Shown: piece by piece, positions 9,107 to 16,483 of the stretch | Numbering within the stretch: the stretch's first letter is position 1 | Layout: each line of letters begins with the position of its first letter | NCBI GenBank assembly: GCA_050633265.1 | Contig: JBOEGE010000007.1 | Location: 62,001 to 126,000 of the forward strand | Source: JBLHZY01 sp050633265 | GTDB taxonomy: Bacteria > Pseudomonadota > Alphaproteobacteria > Rhodobacterales > Rhodobacteraceae | Length of the DNA: 64,000 bases | Direction: 5' to 3' | Notes under the pieces: model-generated | Told to the model about the DNA's origin: nothing | The model's database searches: none | The model's input: only the letters and a program-made list of their open reading frames with translations | Translations under genes and position numbers: made by a program

Positions 9107-10684
9107 TTAATAGCCAAGCGCGCAGCCATCTTTGCGCGGATCAGATGCCCCGATCAAAACGCCACTTTCATCAATCGCAATCGCCTGCCCGCCGCCAAGC
9201 GCGGTTTGCGGGATTTCAACCTTATGGCCAAGCGCGGCCAGTTCAGCGCGTACCGCATCTGAATAGCCGCGCTCAACCTGGAGCACGCCGCGATCAGGAA
9301 AACTGCGCGGCGCATCAAAGGCGGCCTGCAAATCCATCCCATAATCGACCTGATTAGATAGAACCCGGATATGCCCATTGGGCTGATAGGCGCCGCCCAT
9401 AACTCCAAAGCTTTGGCTGATCCGCCCGTTTTCGCGCAGCATCGCAGGGATAATCGTATGCATCGGTCGCTTGCCGCCGCCGGCCTCATTGGGATGCCCC
9501 GCTTCAAGCGTAAAACCCGCGCCGCGATTCTGGAACAGGATGCCAAAGCGATTGCTGGCCAGCCCTGCGCCAAAGCCGTGAAAGATCGAATAGATCAATG
9601 AAACGGCCATGCCATCGCGATCAACCACAGTCAGATAAACCGTATCTTTATGCACCTGTTCCGAGATCGCGGCCGCGCTTTCAATCACTTTGTTCGGATG
9701 AAAAAGCCCGGCCAAAGCCACCGCCGTTTCGGGCGCAAGCATATGCGCAAGGCGGCTTGTGTAATCTGGATCGGCCAAAAAGCGATTGCGCGCATTATAA
9801 GCGAGCTTGGCAGCCTCAGCCTCAAGATGAGCGCGCGCGGCGCCAAAAGGCTCAAGAGCACCAAGATCAAAATGGCTTAGGATATTGCCCATCAGGATGG
9901 CGGTCGCGCCTTGGCCATTGGGCGGATGTTCGATCAGATCATGCCCGCGATAATTTCCTGCCACTGGCTCAGTGTATTCGCATTTGGTTGCGGCAAGATC
10001 TTCCATTCTATGGCTGCCGCCCATGGCCTGAAGCGAGGCGATCATATCTTCGGCAACGTCGCCCTCGTAAAATCCAGCGCGCCCCTTGGCCGCGATCCGG
10101 CGCAAGACCTCCGCTTGCTCTGGGTGGCGAAAACTTTGGCCAAGGGCAACGGGCCTATCATCCAGCAGATAAAACCTGCGCGCATCGCCCTGCAAAGCCT
10201 GCGCCGTTTTGCGCCAGTCATCGGCCGTGCGCGGCGCAGCGGGAATGCCTTCTTCAGCATAGCGGATCGCAGGCGCCAGAGAGGCATCAAGCCCTTTGCG
10301 CCCCCAATCCGCAGAGAGGCGGCACATCCCATCAATCGCGCCGGGCAGGGTAATCGCTTCGACACCGTGCAGCGGAACAAGTTTATGCCCATCCGCGCGC
10401 ATCCTCTCAGAGCTGAGCCCCTTTGGCGCGCGACCAGACGCATTGAGCGCAACAACTTGTTCGGTCCCCGCGGGCTTCAGCAAGACAAACATATCCCCGC
10501 CAATGCCGCACATCATCGGCTCACAAATCCCAAGCAAAACCGCCCCCGCAATGGCCGCATCAACGGCATTGCCCCCCGCCTCAAGCATTTCAATCGCAAC
10601 CTTGGCCGCCAAAGGGTGCGAGGTCGCGCAGATTCCGTTGCTGGCATAAACCGCCGAGCGGCCGGGCAATTGAAAATCGCGCAT
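9107..10684 (-). CDS. ggt: Gamma-glutamyltransferase family protein
   Basis: This Ntn-hydrolase of 525 residues has the gamma-glutamyltranspeptidase layout. The N-terminal part contains SHPLAAKVAIEMLEAGGNAVDAA and GIGGDMFVLL. The autoprocessing site is at about Thr348 in KDTVYLTVVDRDG, the expected new N-terminus of the small subunit. The second residue is Val where the classical enzyme has Thr (TTHYS), so this belongs to the broader GGT-like group, in which cephalosporin acylases and other hydrolases also occur. No signal peptide is visible, which suggests a cytoplasmic enzyme. The start at 10684 is backed by GGGAGG 8 bases upstream. A structured leader lies upstream of that site. Confidence 0.85.
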   Translation of the reverse strand: MRDFQLPGRSAVYASNGICATSHPLAAKVAIEMLEAGGNAVDAAIAGAVLLGICEPMMCGIGGDMFVLLKPAGTEQVVALNASGRAPKGLSSERMRADGHKLVPLHGVEAITLPGAIDGMCRLSADWGRKGLDASLAPAIRYAEEGIPAAPRTADDWRKTAQALQGDARRFYLLDDRPVALGQSFRHPEQAEVLRRIAAKGRAGFYEGDVAEDMIASLQAMGGSHRMEDLAATKCEYTEPVAGNYRGHDLIEHPPNGQGATAILMGNILSHFDLGALEPFGAARAHLEAEAAKLAYNARNRFLADPDYTSRLAHMLAPETAVALAGLFHPNKVIESAAAISEQVHKDTVYLTVVDRDGMAVSLIYSIFHGFGAGLASNRFGILFQNRGAGFTLEAGHPNEAGGGKRPMHTIIPAMLRENGRISQSFGVMGGAYQPNGHIRVLSNQVDYGMDLQAAFDAPRSFPDRGVLQVERGYSDAVRAELAALGHKVEIPQTALGGGQAIAIDESGVLIGASDPRKDGCALGY

Positions 10685-10715
10685 ATCTGTAATCCTCCCT
10701 GATCCCAAACAGGTT

Positions 10716-10747
10716 AAAACCCCGCGATGGGCTTGCCAAGCGCGGGG
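10716..10747 (-). promoter_or_regulatory. Terminator-like hairpin in the ggt leader
   Basis: On the minus strand CCCCGCG and CGCGGGG flank a 14-nt loop and are followed at once by TTTT. This is the shape of an intrinsic terminator or attenuator, and it lies about 30 nt upstream of the ggt start. On the plus strand there is no upstream gene for it to serve. It may be an attenuator for ggt or the end of a short untranslated RNA. Confidence 0.5.
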
Positions 10748-10935
10748 TGTTTTGTCGTTTGTCTGGAAGAGTAAGTCCTCGGCGCCGCGTACTGGGTGGG
10801 GGCTGTTAAACACGACGCCGAGGGAAGCTTTATGCAGCTACCCCTCTCTTTTGCACTCCGAATCTGGCGCGGCTTTGCTCAGATCAGGGCATTTTCAGGG
10901 CATTACGTTTTTTGGCGCAGGCGTGGCCAAACATG

Positions 10936-10964
10936 CAAAAAGCCGCAGAGCAAAGCTCGGCGGC
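10936..10964 (-). terminator. Intrinsic terminator of the STAS/anti-sigma operon
   Basis: On the minus strand GCCGCCGAGC, loop TTT and GCTCTGCGGC form a 10-bp stem with one mismatch, followed by TTTTTGC. It begins 27 nt past the stop codon of the anti-sigma kinase gene. Confidence 0.8.
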
Positions 10965-10990
10965 CGGAAGCCTTTCGCGCAAATCAGCGT

Positions 10991-11491
10991 TTAATCTGCG
11001 GCGATCATCTCTCCAACGGCGATGCGAAAGGTCACTCTGTTGCGCCCGCAAACCCGTGTATATTCCAAATCCTTCGCCAATTCCCGGATGAGAAACCAGC
11101 CAAACCCGCCCTCGGGTAAATCGTCCATATCCGCCAATGGATCGGCCGCCATCCCAAGCGGAGGCATACCGCCCGGCATCTCTAGACCATCATCATAGAT
11201 ACAGCACATAAGCCCGCGTTCACCCAGATGTATGCGCGCTTCAATCTCGCCAAGGCCACTATCTTCATAGGCATGTTCGACAATATTATTCAGCGTTTCG
11301 GCAAGCACCAACTCAACCGAGCCAACTTCCTCATCCGACAAAGAAAGCTGGCGCAAACAATCGCATATGCTGGTAAGTGCGGTGCGCACGGCAAGCGGAG
11401 AGGCCCCAAAAACAAGGCGCAATTCACCTCCCGTTAGGGGCGCAGGATCAATCTGCGCGCCGCTTGCATTGCCTAACGTTTCATGACGCAT
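10991..11491 (-). CDS. Anti-sigma regulatory factor, RsbW-like GHKL kinase
   Basis: A 166-residue HATPase_c (GHKL) protein without a histidine-kinase dimerisation domain, as in RsbW/SpoIIAB serine kinases. The N box is LAETLNNIVEHAY (about 68-80), followed by the G1 motif YDDGLEMPGG and the G2 region GGFGWFLIREL. Such proteins hold a sigma factor or another partner and phosphorylate an STAS antagonist. The STAS gene lies directly upstream and its end overlaps this start by 9-11 bases, so translation is coupled. The start at 11491 gives the usual length for the family. No sigma factor or PP2C phosphatase gene is nearby, so the third partner must be encoded elsewhere. Confidence 0.85.
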   Translation of the reverse strand: MRHETLGNASGAQIDPAPLTGGELRLVFGASPLAVRTALTSICDCLRQLSLSDEEVGSVELVLAETLNNIVEHAYEDSGLGEIEARIHLGERGLMCCIYDDGLEMPGGMPPLGMAADPLADMDDLPEGGFGWFLIRELAKDLEYTRVCGRNRVTFRIAVGEMIAAD

Positions 11492-11825
11492 GCGCCAGAC
11501 CTTCGATAGCGGTCGCGGCATCTTGATGGATGGTAAAGACTTTATCCAAACGCGTGAGGCGGAACACTTTTTCAACAGTGGCACTGAGCCCTGCGAGCTC
11601 AAGCTTGCGATCCGCACCGAGCAGCTTCATCGCAGCAACAACGGCGCCAAGCCCGGAACTGTCCAAAAACTCAACCGCTGTCATATCAAGAATAACCCGA
11701 TCAGGCGCGCCTTCTGTCAGTGCGCGCACCGAATCCTTGAATTGGATTGCCACAGCGGCATCAATGCGTGATTCCTTAACCGATATCAGCAAAGCATCGG
11801 AAAAATGCTCGGTTTCTAAGTTCAT
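11481..11825 (-). CDS. STAS-domain anti-sigma factor antagonist
   Basis: This 114-residue single STAS domain has the conserved phospho-acceptor region FLDSSGLGAVVAAMK; the Ser-Ser pair at about 57-58 corresponds to the serine phosphorylated by RsbW-type kinases. In its unphosphorylated form the antagonist sequesters the kinase partner. The start has AAGGAGA 7 bases upstream. It is the first gene of a two-gene operon with the GHKL kinase and shares a 93-bp divergent promoter region with the thiolase. What the switch controls cannot be read from this window; a stress sigma factor or an output enzyme is possible. Confidence 0.88.
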   Translation of the reverse strand: MNLETEHFSDALLISVKESRIDAAVAIQFKDSVRALTEGAPDRVILDMTAVEFLDSSGLGAVVAAMKLLGADRKLELAGLSATVEKVFRLTRLDKVFTIHQDAATAIEGLAHAS

Positions 11826-11918
11826 CCCGGTCTCCTTTTGTCGAAACTTGGGGAAAGGCTAGACAGAAATCATTACCATTCGGTATGCGTGAAGAGAAAT
11901 ATGCAAAGGATTGAACAT

Positions 11919-13079
11919 ATGGCCGATGTCTACATCACAGGTGCTGCAAGGACACCAATGGGCGGTTTCCAAGGCGCGCTTGCCAGCGTGGATGCGCCAA
12001 CATTGGGCGGGATCGCGATAAAAGCCGCGCTTGCTGATGGCAAAACCACCGCCAACGATGTTGAAGAATTGCTCATGGGCTGTGTTCTGCCCGCAGGGAT
12101 CGGCCAAGCACCGGCGCGCCAAGCGGGGTTTGCTGCAGGGCTCGGCGAAGAGATCCCAGCCACCACACTCAATAAAATGTGCGGCTCTGGGATGAAGGCG
12201 GCGATGATGGCCTTTGATCAGATCGCGCTTGGCCATACGCAAGTGATGGTCGCGGGCGGCATGGAAAGCATGACAAACGCGCCTTACCTGCTCCCAAAAA
12301 TGCGCAGCGGTGCACGGATCGGGCATGGTGAGGTGATCGATCACATGTTCCTCGATGGTCTTGAAGACGCCTATGATAAGGGCCGCCTGATGGGCACTTT
12401 CGCCGAAGATTGCGCCCAAGCCTTTCAGTTTACCCGCGAAGCACAGGATGAATATGCGCTTGCTTCTCTGTCGCGCGCGCTGTCCGCCAATGCCTCAGGC
12501 GCTTTTGCCCGCGAAATCGCCCATGTCACACTTCAAAGCCGAAACGGCGATCAAACCCTTTTGGCAGATGAACAACCCGCCAAAGCTCGCCCAGAAAAAA
12601 TCCCAACTCTAAAACCCGCCTTTCGCAAAGATGGTACAGTCACCGCCGCCAATGCCTCCTCAATCTCCGATGGCGCCGCAGCCCTCGTTCTAAGCGCAAA
12701 GGCTCAAAATGCCCGCGCGCGCATCCTTGGCCACGCAAGCCATGCCCAAGCCCCCGCCGATTTCCCAACTGCCCCCGTGCCCGCCACGCGTAAACTGCTC
12801 AAACAAATCGGTTGGACCATCGAAGATGTGGACCTCTGGGAAGTGAACGAGGCATTTGCCGTTGTCCCCATGGCTTTCATGCAAGAGCTCGCGCTGAGCC
12901 ATGATATCGTCAATGTAAACGGCGGCGCATGTGCTCTTGGCCATCCCATCGGCGCATCAGGCGCGCGTATCATCGTGACGCTCCTCAATGCGCTTGAAAC
13001 CCGCTGCCTCAAACGTGGCGTCGCGGCGATCTGTATCGGCGGCGGCGAAGGCACAGCAATCGCGATTGAGCTGAACTAG
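11919..13079 (+). CDS. Acetyl-CoA C-acetyltransferase (thiolase)
   Basis: The enzyme has 386 residues with both thiolase cysteine sites. The acyl-accepting Cys88 lies in NKMCGSGMKA. The C-terminal catalytic segments are VNGGACALGHPIGASGAR (with the active His) and CIGGGEGTAIAIE (with the second Cys). It condenses two acetyl-CoA or cleaves acetoacetyl-CoA, in fatty-acid/ketone metabolism or in polyhydroxybutyrate synthesis. No phaB or other fad gene is adjacent, so the pathway is not fixed by context. ATG 11919 is chosen because AAGGA lies 8 bases upstream and the conserved VYITGAARTP block follows immediately. Two hairpins come after the stop. Confidence 0.92.
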   Translation: MADVYITGAARTPMGGFQGALASVDAPTLGGIAIKAALADGKTTANDVEELLMGCVLPAGIGQAPARQAGFAAGLGEEIPATTLNKMCGSGMKAAMMAFDQIALGHTQVMVAGGMESMTNAPYLLPKMRSGARIGHGEVIDHMFLDGLEDAYDKGRLMGTFAEDCAQAFQFTREAQDEYALASLSRALSANASGAFAREIAHVTLQSRNGDQTLLADEQPAKARPEKIPTLKPAFRKDGTVTAANASSISDGAAALVLSAKAQNARARILGHASHAQAPADFPTAPVPATRKLLKQIGWTIEDVDLWEVNEAFAVVPMAFMQELALSHDIVNVNGGACALGHPIGASGARIIVTLLNALETRCLKRGVAAICIGGGEGTAIAIELN

Positions 13080-13108
13080 CTTCACAGCGGGCCAAATATC
13101 CTCGGGGG

Positions 13109-13141
13109 GCTTGCGCCAGCAAGCGGGGGCAGACAGCCCCC
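13109..13141 (+). repeat. Two tandem perfect hairpins between thiolase and msrC
   Basis: GCTTGC-gcca-GCAAGC (13109-13124) is followed directly by GGGGGC-agaca-GCCCCC (13125-13141). Both stems are perfect 6-bp pairs. They lie 29 nt after the thiolase stop and 24 nt before the msrC start, in the intercistronic spacer. There is no T-run, so a mRNA stability element is more likely than a terminator. Confidence 0.8.
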
Positions 13142-13164
13142 TCCCACCTAACGAAAGCAAAACC

Positions 13165-13617
13165 ATGCGCGCGGATTACCCAAACCTTGCCAAAACCATC
13201 CAAAGCCTGACCGAAAATGAAACCGATGAAGTCGCTCTCATGGCCACAATCGCCTGCGAATTGCATCACGCGGACGAGCGCTTTGATTGGACAGGCTTTT
13301 ACCGCGTTACAGAACCGGAACTGCTGAAAATCGGCCCCTATCAGGGCGGCCATGGCTGCCTCACGATCCCGTTTTCCCGCGGTGTTTGCGGCGCGGCGGC
13401 ACGCACAGAAAAGACCCAACTTGTCGCCGATGTCGATGCTTTCCCCGGCCATATCGCCTGCGCCACCAGCACTCGATCTGAAATCGTTCTGCCAGTGTTC
13501 AACGCCAACGGGGCGCTCATCGCAGTGCTCGATATTGATAGCAATCAGAGAGACGCTTTTACCCAGCAAGATGCCGAAGCGCTTGAGAAAATCCTCCTGT
13601 CGGTCTTTGCCAAATGA
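13165..13617 (+). CDS. msrC: Free methionine-(R)-sulfoxide reductase (GAF domain)
   Basis: The protein is a single GAF domain of 150 residues. Cysteines 65, 75 and 99 are spaced exactly as the three redox cysteines of E. coli fRMsr (84, 94, 118), and the motif GHIACATSTRSEIVLPV matches the catalytic region. The enzyme reduces free methionine-R-sulfoxide in the cytoplasm, with thioredoxin as the usual electron donor. The start at 13165 leads straight into the conserved N-terminus; the longer frame upstream would cross the tandem hairpins. Its stop overlaps the lysE start by four bases (ATGA), indicating a translationally coupled operon with lysE and gfa. Confidence 0.93.
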   Translation: MRADYPNLAKTIQSLTENETDEVALMATIACELHHADERFDWTGFYRVTEPELLKIGPYQGGHGCLTIPFSRGVCGAAARTEKTQLVADVDAFPGHIACATSTRSEIVLPVFNANGALIAVLDIDSNQRDAFTQQDAEALEKILLSVFAK

Positions 13618-14243
13618 GCTTTGAGGGCTGGAGCGTGTTTGCGAGCTTCTGGGTGCTCTTCGTCACAACCCCGGGCCCAAACGCAATCAACTGTATCCAA
13701 AATGGCATGAACCATGGTTTTGCGCGAAGCCTCTGGGGCGTGGCAGGTATATTGACCCAAGCCGCGCTTTTCCTTGGCCTCTCTGCCGCCGGGATCACCG
13801 CCCTGATCGCAGCCTCGCCAATGGGCTTTCAAATCGCGAAATATATCGGCGCGACTTTCCTTATCTTTTTGGGCCTGCGCGGCCTGTGGCTGGCAAAGCG
13901 CCCGCTTAAAGCGCGTGAAACCACCGCCCATTCGATCTATGGGCGCGCTTTTATGATCGCTACGATTAATGCAAAATCTGTTGCGGGATACCTCGCGGCG
14001 TTCTCGCAATTTGTCCAAACGGATGTGCCGCTTGCGGGCCAAATGTGGGTGATTGTGCCAACCGCGCTGATCATCACTTCCCTGTCATATACAGGCTACA
14101 CAGCCCTTGGTGCGCGCCTTGGGAGGCTGGCCATGGGGGCCGTGATGAATGTTTGGTTGCGCCGGGTGATGGGGCTATGTTTCATCATTTATGGTGTTCT
14201 TTTGGGAATGGCCTCTGGGCCAGAGGGAGATTTCAATGGCTAA
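13614..14243 (+). CDS. LysE/RhtB-family amino-acid exporter
   Basis: This 209-residue membrane protein has about six hydrophobic segments and the LysE-family N-terminal signature FVTTPGPNAINCIQNGMNHG. Members export amino acids or related small molecules such as homoserine, threonine or lysine; the substrate here is not predictable. The start codon overlaps the msrC stop (ATGA), and its own end overlaps the downstream gfa start by eight bases. The three genes are therefore almost certainly co-transcribed. A link between methionine-sulfoxide recycling and amino-acid export is suggested only by position. Confidence 0.9.
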   Translation: MSFEGWSVFASFWVLFVTTPGPNAINCIQNGMNHGFARSLWGVAGILTQAALFLGLSAAGITALIAASPMGFQIAKYIGATFLIFLGLRGLWLAKRPLKARETTAHSIYGRAFMIATINAKSVAGYLAAFSQFVQTDVPLAGQMWVIVPTALIITSLSYTGYTALGARLGRLAMGAVMNVWLRRVMGLCFIIYGVLLGMASGPEGDFNG

Positions 14244-14622
14244 GGGTGGATGTTTGTGTGGCGCGGTTACCTATGAGGTGAGCGGGGATTTGCGCCCGGT
14301 TATCGCCTGTCATTGTGGGCAATGCCGCAAGACGAGCGGGCATTACTGGGCCGCAACGCAGGCGCCAACGAAAGAGGTTCAGATCAGCAACCTTGAGGGG
14401 AAACTGACATGGTATAAAAGCTCAGATTGGGCACGGCGCGGCTTTTGTGCGGCTTGCGGATCATCGCTGTTTTGGGAGATGAAAGAGGAAGGCGCAATGA
14501 GCATCGCAGCGGGGAGTTTGGATGCGCCGACGGGCCTCAGCATCACTTCGCATATCTTTGTGGCCGATAAGGGCGATTATTATCAGATTGAAGACGGGCC
14601 CGAGCAAATCGCACGCTTTTGA
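14236..14622 (+). CDS. GFA-family (Mss4-like) zinc protein
   Basis: The product is a 128-residue GFA/CENP-V-like protein with the family's cysteine clusters: GGCLCGAV near the N-terminus, ACHCGQCRKTSG near 25-36, and FCAACGSSLFW near 71-81. These bind two zinc ions in the glutathione-dependent formaldehyde-activating enzyme fold. The biochemical role of most members is not established; the old link to formaldehyde-glutathione adducts applies to Gfa itself. The start at 14236 has GAGGGAGA just upstream within the end of lysE. A pseudouridine synthase gene follows after 56 bp, probably in the same run. Confidence 0.88.
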   Translation: MAKGGCLCGAVTYEVSGDLRPVIACHCGQCRKTSGHYWAATQAPTKEVQISNLEGKLTWYKSSDWARRGFCAACGSSLFWEMKEEGAMSIAAGSLDAPTGLSITSHIFVADKGDYYQIEDGPEQIARF

Positions 14623-14678
14623 CCCTGATCCTTGCGCGAGGAATTGGCAGCCGCGCCGCGCCATGTTAGGCCCGCGCT

Positions 14679-15326
14679 ATGGATAGCAATTACGCCCCGC
14701 CCGATGTGCCCCTTAGCATTTTGCATCATGATCATGAGCTTTTGGCGGTTGATAAACCGGCGGGGCTTTTATCTGTGCCGGGCAAGGGCGCGCATCTGGC
14801 GGATTGCCTGATCACGCGGGTGCAGGCGGCCTTTCCCGAGGCGCTTTTGATCCATCGTTTGGATCGCGATACATCCGGTGTGATGATCTTTGCGCTCAGC
14901 CCACATGCGCAGCGCCATATTGGCCAGCAGTTTGAGAAACGCCGCACCAAGAAAACCTATGTTGCGCGCGTTTGGGGCCGGGTTGAAGAGCGCACAGGCA
15001 CGGTTGATCTGCCGCTTGGTGCGGATTGGCCAAACCGGCCATTGCAGATGGTTGATCACGAGAATGGCCGCGAGGCGATCACCGATTGGCGCGTTGTGCG
15101 CTATGATGAGCTGTCGACGCGCATCCGCCTTTATCCGCGCACCGGGCGCAGCCATCAGCTTCGGGTGCATATGCGCGAGCTGGGCCACCCGATTATGGGC
15201 GATCCGTTTTATGCAAGCGGCGCGGCCTTAGATGCGCCGCGCATGATGTTGCACGCAGAGAACCTGCGCCTGCGCCACCCAGATGGCGGCGCAGGGGTTT
15301 CGTTTACGGCAAAGTGCCCGTTTTAA
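14679..15326 (+). CDS. RluA-family pseudouridine synthase
   Basis: The protein has 215 residues and the RluA active-site block LLIHRLDRDTSGVM, with the nucleophilic Asp62, followed by KKTYVARVWG and RTGRSHQLRVHM. There is no N-terminal S4 domain, which fits the short RluA subgroup (23S rRNA U746 and tRNA U32 in E. coli) rather than RluC or RluD. The exact target position is inferred only from length and subgroup. ATG 14679 is the only sensible start before the conserved DHELLAVDKPAGLLSVPG block. It is convergent with the dioxygenase gene, separated by 58 bp that hold a motif also found near truB. Confidence 0.88.
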   Translation: MDSNYAPPDVPLSILHHDHELLAVDKPAGLLSVPGKGAHLADCLITRVQAAFPEALLIHRLDRDTSGVMIFALSPHAQRHIGQQFEKRRTKKTYVARVWGRVEERTGTVDLPLGADWPNRPLQMVDHENGREAITDWRVVRYDELSTRIRLYPRTGRSHQLRVHMRELGHPIMGDPFYASGAALDAPRMMLHAENLRLRHPDGGAGVSFTAKCPF

Positions 15327-15360
15327 GGCGGCGCGTTTGGGGCGGCCGTGCCTGCGGCGC

Positions 15361-15384
15361 GAGTATTTATTGCCAAGAAAAAGA
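15361..15384 (-). repeat. Copy of an A/T-rich 3'-flank motif (15361 copy)
   Basis: The plus strand reads GAGTATTTATTG then CCAAGAAAAAGA. An almost identical 23-nt stretch occurs at 25941-25963 just past the truB stop. In both places the motif sits on the minus strand immediately downstream of a stop codon, here the dioxygenase stop at 15385. Confidence 0.7.
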
Positions 15385-16314
15385 CTAGTCGGTGATTGGT
15401 TCTAGGCGGCGCTCAAGGGTTGTTCGCAGGTGTTCGTGCTGGGCGGGGAGCTTGAGGGCTTGGCCAAGATTGGCTGCGTCTTCATCGCGATCAAAGCCTG
15501 GCTCATTCGTGGCGATTTCAAAGAGAACGCCACCGGGGGCGCGAAAGTAGATCGCCCAGAAGTAATCGCGATCAATCACAGGCGTGACCTGAAAGCCGGT
15601 ATCAAGCAGCGCTTCGCGGACCTCAAGTTGGCGGGCGCGGTTTTCTACGGCAAAGGCGATGTGATGGACCGAGCCTGCGCCTTGATCGGCATCCGCGGCT
15701 TCGGGGAACTCTTCAAGATCAATGGTATCCGCGCCGTTTCCGTTTGGCATGATGAAGCGGGTTGTGTTGCCGGATGTCTCGAGTGGCTCATAGCCCATGA
15801 AGCGGAGCAGCTCATTGCTGGCCCCTTGATCGGCCACGCGCATGGCAGCCGAATGAAAGCCGCGGATGGCATGGGCTTCATCAATATCGGCTGTCCAGGG
15901 CGCGCGGGGATCATCGGCCTCGATCAAGGCGAGGGGATCGCCATCGGGGCCTTTGAAAGAGAGCCGATTGGCGCCGAAAGACTGATCCTGGGCGAGGTCT
16001 TTGACGCCATAAGTTGAGAGCCGTTCGGCCCAGAAGGGCAGGCTGCCTTTGGGAACACTGAAAGCTGTTGTGCTGACTTCGCCGTTGCCGGGCTTGCCTT
16101 GGGCGGCGCGTGGGAAGGGGAAGTATGTCATCACCGAGCCGGGGGTTCCGGCCGTGTCGCCATAGTAGAGGTGATAGACGCTGGGCGCATCGAAATTCAC
16201 GGTTTTCTTGACGCGGCGCAGGCCGAGGGCTTTGGTAAAGAAGGCATTGTTGGCCTGTGCGCCGGAGGCGAGGGCGGTAACGTGATGAAGGCCTTTGATT
16301 TGATTGAGTCGCAT
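15385..16314 (-). CDS. Ring-cleaving dioxygenase, VOC family (LinE/MhqO-like)
   Basis: This 309-residue protein has two vicinal-oxygen-chelate halves. The expected metal ligands are visible: the N-terminal His pair in IKGLHHVTALA, SVHHIAFAV at about 215-223, and Glu in GGVLFEIATNEPGFDRDE near 264. The DEDAANLGQALKLPAQHE segment is typical of the MhqO/LinE-type hydroquinone dioxygenase group. Such enzymes open hydroquinone or catechol rings and are often part of quinone detoxification. The start has AAAGGAG 8 bases upstream. The aldehyde dehydrogenase gene lies downstream on the same strand but past a terminator. The substrate is inferred from family only. Confidence 0.85.
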   Translation of the reverse strand: MRLNQIKGLHHVTALASGAQANNAFFTKALGLRRVKKTVNFDAPSVYHLYYGDTAGTPGSVMTYFPFPRAAQGKPGNGEVSTTAFSVPKGSLPFWAERLSTYGVKDLAQDQSFGANRLSFKGPDGDPLALIEADDPRAPWTADIDEAHAIRGFHSAAMRVADQGASNELLRFMGYEPLETSGNTTRFIMPNGNGADTIDLEEFPEAADADQGAGSVHHIAFAVENRARQLEVREALLDTGFQVTPVIDRDYFWAIYFRAPGGVLFEIATNEPGFDRDEDAANLGQALKLPAQHEHLRTTLERRLEPITD

Positions 16315-16425
16315 GGCGCATCTCCTTTGGCGGCTGGTTGAGACCTATTTAGCGCTTTGGAGATGTGCAGATAAGGCGGCTTTGCGCAGAGGATTGGTGC
16401 GATCATGCACATGAGCTGCAAAGGA

Positions 16426-16457
16426 AAAGCGCCGGAGCGATGAGGCCCCGGCGCTTT
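16426..16457 (-). terminator. Intrinsic terminator of the aldehyde dehydrogenase gene
   Basis: AAAGCGCCGG and CCGGCGCTTT form a perfect 10-bp stem around a 12-nt loop, and on the minus strand the stem runs into TTTTCC. It lies 26 nt after the aldehyde dehydrogenase stop. Confidence 0.85.
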
Positions 16458-16483
16458 GATTTGTTTCGCTACAGGAAGCGCGC

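Larger units (their letters stand above)
10685..10990. other. 306-bp intergenic region upstream of ggt with hairpins
   Basis: No convincing gene is present. From the ggt side it holds the ggt Shine-Dalgarno, a CCCCGCG/CGCGGGG hairpin (10720-10726 with 10741-10747), and a long-range CCTCGGCG/CGCCGAGG pairing (10777-10784 with 10816-10823). It also contains a 9-nt direct repeat CAGGGCATT at 10885-10893 and 10896-10904, 11 bp apart. It ends with the terminator of the anti-sigma gene at 10936-10964. The ggt promoter must lie here but I cannot pick it out. Confidence 0.7.

Noticed and set aside
10752..10994. A plus-strand 80-codon frame in the ggt leader
   Set aside because: It runs through both hairpins and the terminator, has no ribosome binding site and no protein-like composition.
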